Source: Pristionchus mayeri (lineage: Eukaryota > Nematoda > Chromadorea > Rhabditida > Neodiplogasteridae). From it: DNA of 64,000 bases. The stretch lies in the NCBI GenBank assembly GCA_036245805.1, contig BTRK01000001.1, positions 33,490,758 to 33,554,757 of the forward strand. The letters are read 5' to 3'. Each line of letters begins with the position of its first letter. The first letter of the stretch is position 1. A model generated the notes under the pieces. It had not been told where the DNA came from. It did no database searches and was given only the letters and a program-made list of their open reading frames with translations. Below, piece after piece: positions 1-13,800 of the stretch. Both the position numbers and the translations under genes were made by a program.

Positions 1-1851
1 TGGAATAGCGTCGTCGCCTTCCGCAAGGACCTCCCCGCTGATATTCTGCGGCCGCAGCAGCAGCTGCAGAATCAGGATTTTCCCGAGCGCCCCGAAGCCA
101 AAGCCAGAGATAAGTCGCAGTATGAGGAGCTGCACCACATTGAGATTGAGCAGCTGCACTCTACTCTCAGGCCGTCAGGAATTCTCATTGAGCAGGCGAG
201 ACTAGCCGAGGTTCGTGAGGAGCTCGCCAGATCTAGAAGCGCCTATGCGGACCTCGTGATGAAGTACCTGCCGGATAGAGGAGCAGCCGCGGTGTATCTC
301 TCGGGCGATGATGTGGCATCCGCGTCCGCGGCCAAGGCGGAACCGCTCGATCAGCGCGCGCCCTCCAAGCTCGCCATGCTGTTTCCGGGACAGGGCGCGC
401 AGTACCCGCTGATGGCCGCGCAGCTCTCGCGCGTCTTCCCCGGGTTCCGCGAGGCGTTCAACGCTTGCGTGAGAGCAGCGGACGCGGCTGCCGGCTGCAA
501 GCCCACGCTCAGGGAGATTGCTGATGACCCGGAGCTGTACTTGGAGCAGCAGAGGACGTCGGTGTCGCAGATACTCGTCTTCGCCCACTCATACGCCTGC
601 TTCGAATTGTGGAAATCATTGGGTGTCAAGCCGGACTTCCTGATCGGTCACAGTATCGGAGAGCTGGTCGCAGTGGCGGCCTCGGGAATTCTGAGTCTGG
701 AAGATGCCGCTGCTGTCGTGCTGAAAAGAGGAGAGGCCATGGAGCTATGCAAGGTAATCTTTGAACTTATTTGAATGAATTCTAAAATCACTATAGCTCA
801 ATTGTTCCATAATTATATCTTATACATGAATAGGTTTATCAACCGTCAAAACATTCATCAACTGTAAAATGTAAACTAAATTATGCGTAATAAGGGCCGA
901 GGAGCGATGATGGCCCTCGATAGAGCACACCTGGACGCTACTCTCAAGCGTTTCCCCGCGCTTTACCTTGCAGCGGACAACACGATCAAGCAGGTACAAT
1001 TCAACAATTTTTTTCACCATTTGACTCAACATTTTATTTATCTCCTCTTACTACTTTTTTTCAAATACTATTTCTAGGCCGTGGTCGCCGGAGACAGACT
1101 TACAATCGACACCGCTCTCGCCCATCTCAAATCTCAACGAGTGACCGCTGCTGTGATCAACGAACAGTACCCCTTCCACACTCCGCTCATCACTGAAGAG
1201 GACCTGGCTGAGTACGCTGCAGTGCTTGAGAAGGTACTTGAAAAAAATTCAACCGCATTTTCACTCGGGACAGTCAAATGTTCTGTATAATTACTAAATA
1301 TTGATAGTAAAATATAAAATATGTATTAAAAAACGTAGATTAAAATAAATATAAATAAGGTGACCTTGCGCGAGGGCGCCATCCCGATCGTGAGAAACGT
1401 CGATGGGGAGCTCACGACGACCTACAGCAAGGAGTATCTGATAGCGCAAGCGCGATCGGCAGTCCTATTCGTGCCATCCGTTGCGACACTAGTGTCGGAG
1501 GTAGAGTTTGAGCATTTTTCGGAAACAAAGCTAGCACTTTTATCTTCAGTCATAAATACAGAATATTTCCTCTGGCGAGGCCACATATCCACGTGTTTCC
1601 TAACTCTAACAGCTACATGATACCACGATATCCTCATTGTTTTCACACTCTCACCACTCGAATGGCCGAGAGAGTGTACAGGATGATGGGAATCACAATT
1701 CTTACAGAGCGTCGCACAAAATGCTATTTTTTGTGCTCAAAATATTTTCCCGAATTTCGAACACAGATATTTGAGGGAGTGCGAACGTGGCTGGAGGCAG
1801 GCCCGTCGATTGTCCTGTCCGGATTCGTTAAGAGAAATGTCGGTGATGGAG
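1..1851 (+). other. Acyltransferase domain 1 (AT1) of the PKS
   Basis: Loads the extender unit onto a carrier domain. Exons 1-753, 895-993, 1078-1233, 1360-1500 and 1767-1851. A charged linker is followed by the AT entrance motif FPGQGAQYP, the catalytic serine in [14 protein letters not shown], the QYPFHTP specificity-loop region and the IPIVRNVDG strand, then the C-terminal part with [16 protein letters not shown]. All expected AT landmarks are present and in order, so the domain is probably active. Position 1 lies in the linker before AT, so the KS that should precede it is outside the window. Confidence 0.85.
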
Positions 1852-4800
1852 GTCAGTCTGTCATTTATTTTGTTTGTGGGTTAGATTGGAAAAAAATTCA
1901 GCGGCCTCGTTGAATACGCCGCAGTGCTTGACAAGGTACTTGTAAAATTTTCAAACGCGGTTGGATTGCAAAAATAATATGTTGGGAAGGGAAGGGGATC
2001 AGACATCATGTCAGGTGAACTTTTGGAGCGGGGGGGGGGGGTAAAAAGTGGTGTCTTTGATAGGATATAGATTGAAAATGCATTAAAACTCAGGTCGACT
2101 GCCTCATCTCATACTGGGCACTTCGAAGGGCAAGGAGAGCGATGCGAAGATGGTGCATGAGACGATGCTCAGACTGCATCAGGTACCAAGCAGAAACAAT
2201 TTATATTTAAAAAAACAACAAGCGACATATTTTTTAATATAAATTAATCAGGCGGGACACGCAATCGACTTCGACAGAGCCTACCCGAGACTATCGTCCT
2301 ACTCCCTGAGAAACGGACTAAGACTGAGGAACAAGTTGAACGAGGTGATGCTATCGAAAACAACATGTAAAATTATGCACTGTTCAGAGGGAGATAGAGG
2401 TGATCAATGATCACAAAGTACGAGGAGTGCCCACTGTACCCGGTACTCTCCAAATTCATAAGATGCACGAGGTGCTCAACGGGATTAATGACGGAAAGGT
2501 GAATTTTACATTGTTTAAATGATTTAGTAGTCGACTTCGCGACAGGATCATCGATATCGTTGCCCATGCCGCTCTACCAAGCGCACTGAGGTGTCCAGAA
2601 AAATGAGGTCTTTAAAAATGATGAATGTACGGGGTTGGCCAAGCGCCCCCTGTGCTAGGCAACTATGAACTTTATTAATTTGGATTCAACACTTCTTGTT
2701 TTTATTCGAAATAGAGCACTAACCAATGGCTCGTTCAGTGCGCCGTAATACGCGACGGCGCCTTCCGTAGCATCTGGCAGACTACGTCGCCCGACTACGT
2801 CATCAATCGATCGCCCTCAGGCGCCTTCTCGATCTCCGTTGCGGGAATCCGCGTATCAGTGGCACAGGCAGCGTTGCTCGAGGTTCAGATTAGTGTTATA
2901 ACAAGCTCGAAGCTCTAACTGACAGCACCTATGATAGTTATGAGAAATTATGTCGAAAAATCACCAAAAAAAGAAGAAAACAGTGAAAATAGTGTATCTC
3001 GTCATTCTGCCATTCGAGCGGTCAATGGAGAGAGAGAGAAAAAAGGAATGATTCGGTGGTCCGATTTTGATCTCTAATCTCCAATACTATTTCCAGTCGC
3101 CTCCATCGCCAGCGTGCCCGCCGCAAGACCTCGGCGTGGAGCAAGATGTGGCCGCTTTCTATCGTGCCACCACCGCCTTCGGCATCTACTACGGACGTAA
3201 ATTCGCGGGAACGCGAAGACTCTTCTTCACAGACCGACGCTCACAGGCGATCTTGGTATGAATAAGACGAAATTTGGACAATCATCTTTATATGTCGCGA
3301 TCAATGCGGTAACTGAAGAAGCAATTACACGAATTTCGCACTCTATTTGTAACAATCTCATTTTTACAGATAAGATAGACATTTTCATATATTTGAACCC
3401 GCAGTTTTGTAAAAAAATAATATTTTTAAATGTCAAAACTAATATAAAACTTTTAGACAAATTATTATTTTTAAATGTCAACTGTAAAAATGTAAAAACA
3501 TCCTAATCTCACTCAGGCTCCCAGCTGTCACCCTGCCGTCGCAATGGACTGCGCCCTCCACTCGATCCTTGCCCTTACCCTGGTTGAACGACCAGAATAC
3601 GTCTACATTCCGGAGAAATTCGAGGTATTCGTTGATGAGAAGATGGATTTTCAAGGCTGAATTTTAACTTTGAAGTCAGCCTGGATCCTCATCCAAGTTC
3701 GAAGTTCGAGTAATCATCTTTTAATTGTACCCAATTACTTGAAACTGTGGGAGAGCCTAATTAAGGTAAAATAACTCGAATTTGGTACAATCTTATTACA
3801 AAATAATCCCGCAGCATATTGAGCAGTTGAAACATGATTCCTTCAGGAAATCTATTTCGGTCCGTACAATCCAGCGAAGGAAATGGAGACGCACGGAGTG
3901 CTGGATAGCCTGAACAACCTGTACGCGCACGGGTCTGTGAGCGTTTATCAGGTATGCTGCAGCACTTTTATACCATCTCTTCTCATCTCATAACCATATC
4001 ATTACCAGATAACAAAATCAAAATTAATTTATTGATCAAATGAATTCCAAATGCAATGCGAGAGCAGAGGTCTGAGCAGAGTAGAGGAAACTGTGAGGTT
4101 AAGAATAAAAGTGAAAGCATAAATACAACATTCACATTAGGGCTGGCAATACGAGGGGAGGTTACGAGCTCGTAATCCTCCCATCGTACTGCCAACTCTA
4201 ATTCACACGATATGTCCAGGAGGGCGTGCTCGTCATGCAGTTCCGCGGGCTCATCGGTCATCGTCTCGTCCAACCAGTGGCAAGGAAGTCCAGCAGGGAG
4301 CGGAAGGCGTCCGTCTCGTCAAATTCTGATCCCAAAGACTCTCCGACTCCGAAGATCCCAACGCCGACATCAACTACTCCAACTACACCTCAACCGACGA
4401 GGAAAACCGGCACAACGTCGAAGACAACCGAACAAACAAACTCTTCAGCACCTAAGATCCCAGCCCCAACTCCATCTGCCTCTCAACCAACCACACCCCA
4501 ATCGATGAGAAAAAGTGGAACTGTCAGTGCACCTGCAAAGCAGCAAGAGCCAGTCCGAGTTATGACCGCGGCAGTTGCTGAGAAGTCCATCCAGAAGTCG
4601 GATCTGATTCCGACCCCTACGATCATGACTCATTCCTCGCCAAGCCATCCTACAGAGGCAAGAGATGCCCAGCCCGTAATGCCGGTATCATCAGCATCGT
4701 CCCGCTCGGCCAATCTTGTTGAGAATGAGCCAGGAGTAGTTAACTATCCACACATCATCGGTCGCGACGGTAACTTCTGCCTGGATGCGCATGGAAACGC

Positions 4801-7800
4801 GGCGACGTGGGACCAGCTGAAGAACGGGAGGACGACGAACAAGGCATTATTCAAGAACAGGGAGAAGATAGGAAGGGAGGCGGCGTTTATCGACAGAGAT
4901 CTAATCCTGTTCGATCCGGAGTTTTTCGGTGAGTCTTTCACCTTTTCGAGAGCTATTCGGATATAAAAATAATTTCTTTCTTACTAATTATATAATACTA
5001 CTACTATATTAAAGTAATCAACTTTAGCCCTTTGAAATGATAAAACGAATACAATATTTAATGTTCATAGAAAAATACCCCAATGTCTAAGAAATAATTA
5101 ACAGTGTTTAATTCCAGGCATTTCCCCGATGGAGGCGGCGTACATGGACCCACTTCAAAGACATCTGCTCATGTCGGTACAGACAACGATGGAGAATGCG
5201 GGAATAGCACAGTTGCCGTCATCTACGGGCATCTTCATCGGCAACTCGACGGCGGACTTCGTCAGCCGGGTATGTATTCAAATACTTCGGAAATTTAACG
5301 ATAAAATTTTTTTTTAGAAATGGAGAGTATGGAACTCTTAAACATTTTATGAAATAGGAATTAAATTACAGATGATGGTGACGATGAAGGAGATCAACGG
5401 GTACTACGGCGCGGGCACGAACGTATCCGCGCTGGCAGGAAGGATCGCGCATTGGCTCAAGGTGACATTTAATAAATGTATGAAGAGATTATTGAAATTC
5501 GCAACCACTATTACATAGCGAAAATTGTCAGGCGGGAGGTAATTCAACGGTAAAGCTCTGAAAATATTTCCTTTGTATATGACTTGCATTATTCAATATT
5601 ACTTGCAGGCGGAAGGCCCGGTCGTCACCGTGGACACCGCGTGCAGCTCCTCCTTCACTGCACTCATCGCAGCCTGCGACGCTCTCAGGGATGGCAAGTG
5701 AGTGCCTCCAACTATTATGTAAATTGCAATGAAAGAAGTTCTTTCGATAGTCTGGTGGCTGAAGAGGGGATACTTCTATTCATTGACATGTGGATACCCT
5801 TATTTTAATCGGATAATTATCGCAAGAACTAATAAACGCGAATAATCAGATGTGATTACGCGATCGTCGGTGCTGCAACTCTGATCCTACTCGAGCACGG
5901 AACTGAAGTGCTGACGAGAGCAGGAATGATGAGCTCGGACTTCGCTTGCAAGGTCCGTATCGCGTTCAATAGATTCTTATGATCATTATATCAATCGTGC
6001 TTTGTGTCTGTAGATAAATTCACTAAAAAGATAGATTAAATCAATTTCTTCTACCGTGATATATAAAACTTGTTTGAAAGAACGAATCAACGGCGATATT
6101 GAATTTGAAAATTATACAACCTTTAGGTTATGGACGCCTCAGCGAACGGGTACCTCCGAGGCGAGGCAGCTGCCTCCATCCTCCTCTACAAGGTTTGAGT
6201 TTAGGCAGATTCGAAAGTGATGGTATTGTTAGAATGTTTTGTTTGCTATCACACAATTATTTTTGTACTCGTCTTTCATCTTCGATCACATACACATTTT
6301 TCTCAGGACTCCTCCCTGGGAGGAGCGGCGATCAAAGCCTGGGCGCTGGGCCACAACGGCACCTCATCCGCCCTGGCCGCGCCCAATGGCAAAAGGCAGG
6401 AGAAGCTGATGGCTGCCGTGTGTCAGGTAGAGCTCGAAATTCAAAATACCTTTACTTTTTTGTGTAGAAAATTCACAATTAGTCGTTGCGGCGCACTGCA
6501 AGAGATGACACTCTTCACTTCACCCACTCTTTAAACCGATTGATTATGAAAGAATGAATAGACCGCACCATCATCACCTGAGGAAGATAATTGTATTACC
6601 GAAATATGAATATCAAGAGCGTAAAGAAATAATCACTTCTCTAATTCTAATTTCAGACGTCGTTGACGTGGAGAGAGGCGCACATGACGGGCACTTCACT
6701 GGGAGATCCGATCGAGACTGGTGCGATTGCGAGGGTTGGAGGTGGAGCAGAGGTGAGGATACGACATAGCAGAACGATCACCACATCAAAAACTAGAAAT
6801 GTTTCATTACCAGGATTAGAACTTGTTTCAATGATGTTTCAAAAAAATATTCGTTCCATCCGAGGGATATTAAAGTAGTGGAAGAGAGAAAAAGAATAGC
6901 CTGATGTGGCCGAAAAGGTATTCGCTTTTTAAAGAGATGCCTTTTTAAAGAGTTTAAAAACAAGGGTTATGGGCTCTTCATTCACAGGTCCGCGTGAGCT
7001 CTATCAAGAGTGCCGTCGGTCACTCCGAAGCCGTCGCCGGATTCGCCTCACTCCTCGCGGTTCTCTCGCAGCTCGACGCAGACTACTACCTGCCGCAGCT
7101 GCACTATGCATGCAGGAATCAGAAGATGCCCGATGCAGTGAGGTAGGATCAAAATGGAAATATTTTCTTCTGCTCAGAATATGCATATTGTAAATATTTT
7201 AAATGGAAATATTAAAAGTATTATCAAATTCAGATTCGACACCATCGGCTGCGACGGCGTCCAGGAAACCCAACTGACAGTCAACTCCTTCGGCTTCACC
7301 GGCACCAACACTGTCATCCTGCTAGAGAGGGAGCAGAAGCAGGACAGATTGAAGTCCACAGGCCGACCCGTCCTCATTCCCATCTCCGTGCACGACCTGG
7401 CCCTTCTCGAGGAGCACCTGCAGCAAGTCGAGTGCTTCCTAGCCGCATCCGCTCTGCCGCTTGACGCGATAGCCGCGACGCTGCAGCACGGACGCGCGCA
7501 CCGACGCCACCGCGCGGCTATGGTCGTAGACCATCGACGACGAGTTGTCTACAGAGGAAAGGCATTGAAGAAGCCACAGCCACTAGCCCTGGATATCTCA
7601 GGATCCGGCTTGGACAAAGTGGCAAATAGGTTAAAGAAGTGTTTCCACTTCGAGGAAGGAAAGGATGCAGCAGCTTCTATAGCTGGTCTAATAACGAAGC
7701 TTGGACTCAAGATCCAGATGTGCAGCTCCGACCCTTCTCTAGTCGCTGACGGCTTTTCGCCGTTCTCGTCGATGCCCGAAAATGTGCACATCGTCGACGC

Positions 7801-10800
7801 ATCGACGTTGACGCCATTCGAAGTGCTTTCCCTAGTGGCAGATGCCTATGTAGCTAAAACATCGATCGACTGGTCGGTTCTCTCTCCCAAGCCGCCCCGA
7901 CGAACCGCCTTCCCCATCATCCCATCCGCGATGAACCTTCGACCGTTCTGGCCTGAGCTCAGGGACGATCTGGAGCCGGAGTTGTATCCGGAGTATGAGA
8001 TCGTCCTTGAGGCGAAGGATGTAACTCCTGGAGAACAGAGGGTGTGGTGCGGTGAGCGACTAGCTGGAGCTGATCCTCTTCCTCCTTTCGTAGCTCACTC
8101 GAAGACAGCTAGTGTGCTGCTGATGTATCCTAAGGGCGTCAAGGAGTCTGTGCGATTGGTGGATATCGCGCTGAGGATTATTGAAGTGTGGAAGGAGGTG
8201 AGGCGAGATTAATCGATATTCTCTTTTATGTTTTGGTCCCACGAGTTTAACTCCTACTACGTGCAAAGACTGCTCAAAATTTGCTCATAATTTGTGTCAT
8301 ATGTTACCAGTTAGCCTCAGAAAACCCCAAAACTGTATCTCTATGAGTGTTGCCAATTCGGTATACGCCCTCTTCATTTCGTGTTTTCTCTCACCGGTAG
8401 GCACAACGAGAGTGCAACCGAAAAGAGCAAGCACCTATTTGTCATCACTAATCTCTATGTAATCTGTTGATCTATTAGGTGGAGCGGCACGGCGGACTCG
8501 TCGTAGTGGCGAGGAGGAACGATGGCTCACAGCATCTGCAAGTCTCGGCGCTACTTAGATCACTAGCGTCAGAGTCGCGAGGAGTCAGCTACAAGGTATT
8601 ATTTCGTATTTGTGATTTTTGCTCGTGACCGATTTGTAGTTCAAAAGGAAACTGCAAATTCTCCTTCATTCTCTCTTCGAATGTCTATTGAAATACACAT
8701 TCGGAAGATATCTGATTATTTATTTACACAATGATAATATGCCAGGTGATCGGCTACGACACTGTCGACGAGGTCGCCTCCGAGCTTCGCGACGTTGCCC
8801 TCAACGAGGTCGTCGTCTTCAAGGAAGGCGTGCGACACGTGCAGCGCCTCTCCCCAATACCCAAGGCTGCAGCTGCTGCAAGGACGCCCCTCGGTCGCGT
8901 GCTTATCTCTGGAGGAAGCGGAGGCATCGGCAGATCAATCCTGCAGCACTTGCGACCAGCGGAATCCATCGTGTTGTCAAGGTAGAGTTTGAAGCCGTTC
9001 TTCCACATTTCTCGTCTTCAATATTTTCTCTTCACAGCGACATCTAGGACTAACGTACTATAGAGTTCGATAAATGGGAACTCTTCATTTACTCTCTTAA
9101 CAAAACGGCCTAAAGAGAGCGTTAAATGAAAAGACGTCTGTTTATCTAACTCTAAATCGTTGCAACACAATATAAGGGCACAGTACGCTTTCTGTGTGTC
9201 AAATCCTACCACATTTACATTCACATTTGCCTATATCCAGGAGCGGAGCCGCTGTCGATGGAACTACGAAGACTGTCAAGGGCGATTGTGCCAATAAAGC
9301 AGACCTAGCCGGACTCGAGAAGGAACAAGTGGACCGAGTCTTCCACTGCGCTGGTTCAGTGGCGAATGCACTGAGACACTCCCAGACCGATGCCCTGATG
9401 CTGACCGTACTGATGCCCAAGGTAAAGTTTAGGATTTTGAATTGATCCAAATGGAGCATGTAAACGTCGGTTAGAGCCACCCTACTAACGCTGACCTCTC
9501 CTACTGCTGGAGAATTCATGATTACATGTTATAAAATAGTTTCTTTGCGTATAGAAATAAATTATTATATTATAGGTCGAGGGCTTTGCGAATCTGGTCG
9601 CGGCTGCTGCAGGTGCCGTAGGAGTGGATGCGATGTCGTCATCGGCCGTTGTTCTCGGATCGGCCGGCCAGACCAACTACGCCTTCGCCAACGGTTGGAT
9701 GGCGGATGCGGCTGAGGTGATATTTTTTCGAAATTCTATTAGAAAACAAATGCATAGCCAGTATCTCAAATTTTTGCATCACCATGGCAGCGAAATGGTA
9801 TGAATTGGTATCCCCTTGCCACTTCTTGCCGTGATCTGACACCACGAATTTGTAATGACAAGCAATTGATCAATATTTACAATTTATAGATAATGATAGG
9901 TCGGTATTTGGTAGTCGTTGCAGACCAAGAATATGCAAAGTATATGCAAAGTTATCGTTGACATGTCATTATCAGGCGGCCGGGCATCGTGCGGTGCACT
10001 GGGGTCCGTGGAGAGATGCGGGAATGCTCGCTGCAGATGAGCTAGAGAGCATCAGGAGGCAGATAGAGGAGGGCGGATGGAAGTCAGTAGAATTCGAATT
10101 TCGGTTTCATTTCGACTAATTTCTCGACTAGTCGATTGATGAAAGAGTGTTGGATATGAAGAGACAGTGACCCGAATTACGAACTCTAGTAGATTGCGTT
10201 TCCGAATGTTTCATGCACCAAAGTGATTGCAATTTAATGGGCTGTCACAAATCAGAAGAATTTGTGTAGAAACAGCACTTTGCACTGAAGTGAATCTCTT
10301 CCTTAGTGGATCATAATATTTTCAGGATGATGGAGGCAAAGAGGGCCGTCAGACACGTGGCCAGTGCCGACCGAAGAAGCAGGCTGGTAATGGACGCTGA
10401 CTGGTCAAAGATCCTTGCTCGACAACCACATCTTGCCCCGTTTCTCGAGCGCATCTGTGCTGCTCCTGCAGCAGCAGCAGCATCATCAACAGCGTCATCA
10501 GCAGCTCCTAATCCCGTGCAGCAAGCTGCTGCTGCAGCAGCCTCAGACGAGAGCGTAGAAGAGATAATCGCTCGGGTTTCTGGGCTGACAACGATCGAGA
10601 GAGATCTGGGCTTCATGACGATGGGCATCGATTCGCTAATGATCGAAGATATCCGGAATCAGATCAGGTGGAATAACTATAGCGATTTAAAAACAGTTCA
10701 ACCTGAATACAGTTTCACCTGTTTGTAGTCGTTGAGGAATGATTACAGTTAAATTTTTAGACTAGCCCATGGCGTGGACCTGAGTGTGGCTGACATCTAC

Positions 10801-13800
10801 GATAACTCGACACTTGAGAGATTGGAGAAATACGTGGATAGCAAAAGAGTTCTTTCGGCTACCATGGAAATGAAGAAGGTGGAAGAGGCGGTCGAGGAAA
10901 GAAGCGATGGGAAAGAGGAGATCGCCATCATCGGGTGAATAATATTTTTGATTTAGTGGAATTGTGTATTGTTTGAGCTATGATTTTCGGGATTTACGAA
11001 CCTAAGCTGCATTTCAAAATTTAGTTTGTGGAAGAATTGCATCTTTCATTCGGTCCAAACCTTAGTTGATGGATAAATAATGAGCACACTCAGTTACTCC
11101 GGCGCCTTCTCTGGTTCCCGCTCGGTCGAGGAGTTCTGGGATCGACTCTATCGAGGAGATGAGTGCATCTGGAGAGGCGAGTGCAAATAAACTACACCAC
11201 GGTCTCTTCATTATTTACGCTAGCGTTTGTAATTCGGGTCAGCTCAATTCATTCTGCGCATTATCTGTCCTTGTCTGAAGGATGAGAATGCACTCGAAAT
11301 GAGGAGTGCACATGCGACTTGGCAACACTAGACCTTCATTTTGTACACTTTCCGGCCATGCACTCTCCGACAGCAGATAGATCATCGATAGATCAGAAAC
11401 AAAGAGAGTCGAACTTTCGCAGAAGGCCGCAACGACTAACTGCACAATTTCACTGCAAAATTATTAATTTTCTGAACTCTAGGCGAGAAGCAGGACGACG
11501 ACGAGGAAAACATTGTTAGAGCGGGAGGAATTGTGGAGGGCATCGACGAGTTCGACAACGCATTCTTTCACATTACAAAGGTACTGTTTCTGCATCCGTA
11601 GTCTCATCATACTTTCACATTCATAAATCATTTTATGAATATAAAAAAAATTATATGCATCCGTATCATTCACATGCACTGTTAGCATTTTTCTGTTGGA
11701 AAATTTGTAAGAATCAATAACATTTAAGGAGGACGCAGCCCGAATTGAGCCGCAGATTCGCACTTTCGTTCAGCACGCTTACGCGGCACTGGAGAGGAGT
11801 GGATATGTCAAGGTTAAACCCTCATTACTATAACATCATTACACAACTCTAATGATAAGCAAGGCAGAAATTTCTGATTTTTAGTGTCAAAAGCATTTTT
11901 GCAGGACCGCAGCTCGATCCGGACTGGAGTCTGGGCGGGAGCGGAGCCTTCTGAATACTCGAATGGCGATGGCGAGGCGAGAGGCACGCTCGGAAGGCTG
12001 TACGCGATGAATCAGGCATGTCATTCCTTATTTTCACCTGGAACATCACGCCAACGTTCACATGATCTGCATGCAGATTTAACAGTATCTGAGGGTGATT
12101 TCTACTTGAGATCAAGAAAGGAATTGATACTAATGCTATTCATTTGTAGAAAGACTTCGTTGCCGCGTGGACCGCTCATCTACTGGACCTTCGTGGTTCG
12201 GCAACAGGAGTCTACACCGCCTGTTCATCTGCGCTGCTGGCAATGGACCAGGCATGTTCAGCACTCAAGGAGGGAAAGGTAGTGTTCTAACTTAAATGCA
12301 TTTAATTAACTTGCAAACAAATGTTTCGAGAAATACAGAATGTACGAGAGCGGAAGGAGGTATACACTGCAATCTCCCATTATTTTCACTAGCATTCATA
12401 CGAAACTATAAATCCGACATAACTTCGTAGATTTTCAATGTTTGAATGTAAAGAAATAATACATATTCAGGTCGATCTCGCACTCGCCGGCGCAGTATCT
12501 CTGCAACTGCCGGACTTGGCTTTCTATGAGTACCAGCCAGGTATATCTTTCTGTTCTTCTTGAATTTTCATGTCTTCTAGTCCCCCCACACTCTTCTTCA
12601 CAAAGACAATACATTTTCTTGCAGCTACTATCATATCACGATACTATCATGATCACCAAATCTGCAGGCAACGTGCTCTCCCCCGACGGAAAGTGCTGCC
12701 CGTTCGATGAGCACGCTCGGGGCATCGTGCGGGGATCGGCAGTAGCGTGTCTGGTGATGAAGAGACTGAGCGAGGCGCTCAGAGATGGGGACACGATTCA
12801 TGCGGTGGTCAAGGCGATTGGGGTGTCGAATGATGGTGAGCTTTTCCATACTTATTTTGATATCTGTCATGATGTTCACCTTTTTTCAAAGAGAAAACGG
12901 TTAAATGGAGAATTCCAAAAAAACGCAAAAGTATTGCACCATATTTTTCCTTGCATTTTCTTGTCAACATTTTGAATGTAAAATATATGATTCAAATAAT
13001 TCCCAGGAGTCGAGAAGGCCTCGTTCATGGCTCCCAATCGTCGAGGAATGCGCGATTGCATGGAGGACGCGCTCAGGCAGTGCGAAGATGACGTCATCGA
13101 TAGCATCAAATTCGTCGAGTGCCACGGAACAGGCACTTCCGTTGGTATGTTTACTTTACTTACGAGATGTTTCTTGTAGACTTCTAGGGGAACTCGAAAG
13201 TATTGCTGAAATGAACAACTGGAATTCAGGCGATGAGATGGAGCTGTCGGCCCTTCGCGATGTTTATCGAACGCCGATCAACATCGGATCGGTCAAGGCC
13301 AATATCGGGCATTGCTTCGCGGGCGCTGGCCTGGCAGGAGTCGTGAAGGTAATGCTTTAATAACTTTCTTTACCAATGCACTTCTTGCTGACTATTACAT
13401 AGTAATTGTTTTGTCGAATAGCAATGCTTATACCAATAAAGATAGTAATTGTTAAGGGCATGGCGATACTCAAGAGGCGGGAGATCCCGCCACAGATTAA
13501 CTTCACCCGATTCCACCCACGGTTCGGAAATACGAAAACGCTCAAGGTCACAACGAAGGGCGAAGAGATTGCTGACGAGAGGTAAACAATGCTATTTGTG
13601 TTTGTTTATGTGAAAGACGACTGTATAATCGCTTGACGTGGCTTCACCTTTACCTTTTACCTTTTTTTTATATGATTGATATATTGTAGATTTATACATG
13701 ATGGGCACATGTGGATATAAGGTACATCCAGACTCCGAGACTGGGCTCGCAGGAGAACACTGTTAGGAAAATGTCAATTTAGGCGGAATCATGTTGGAAA

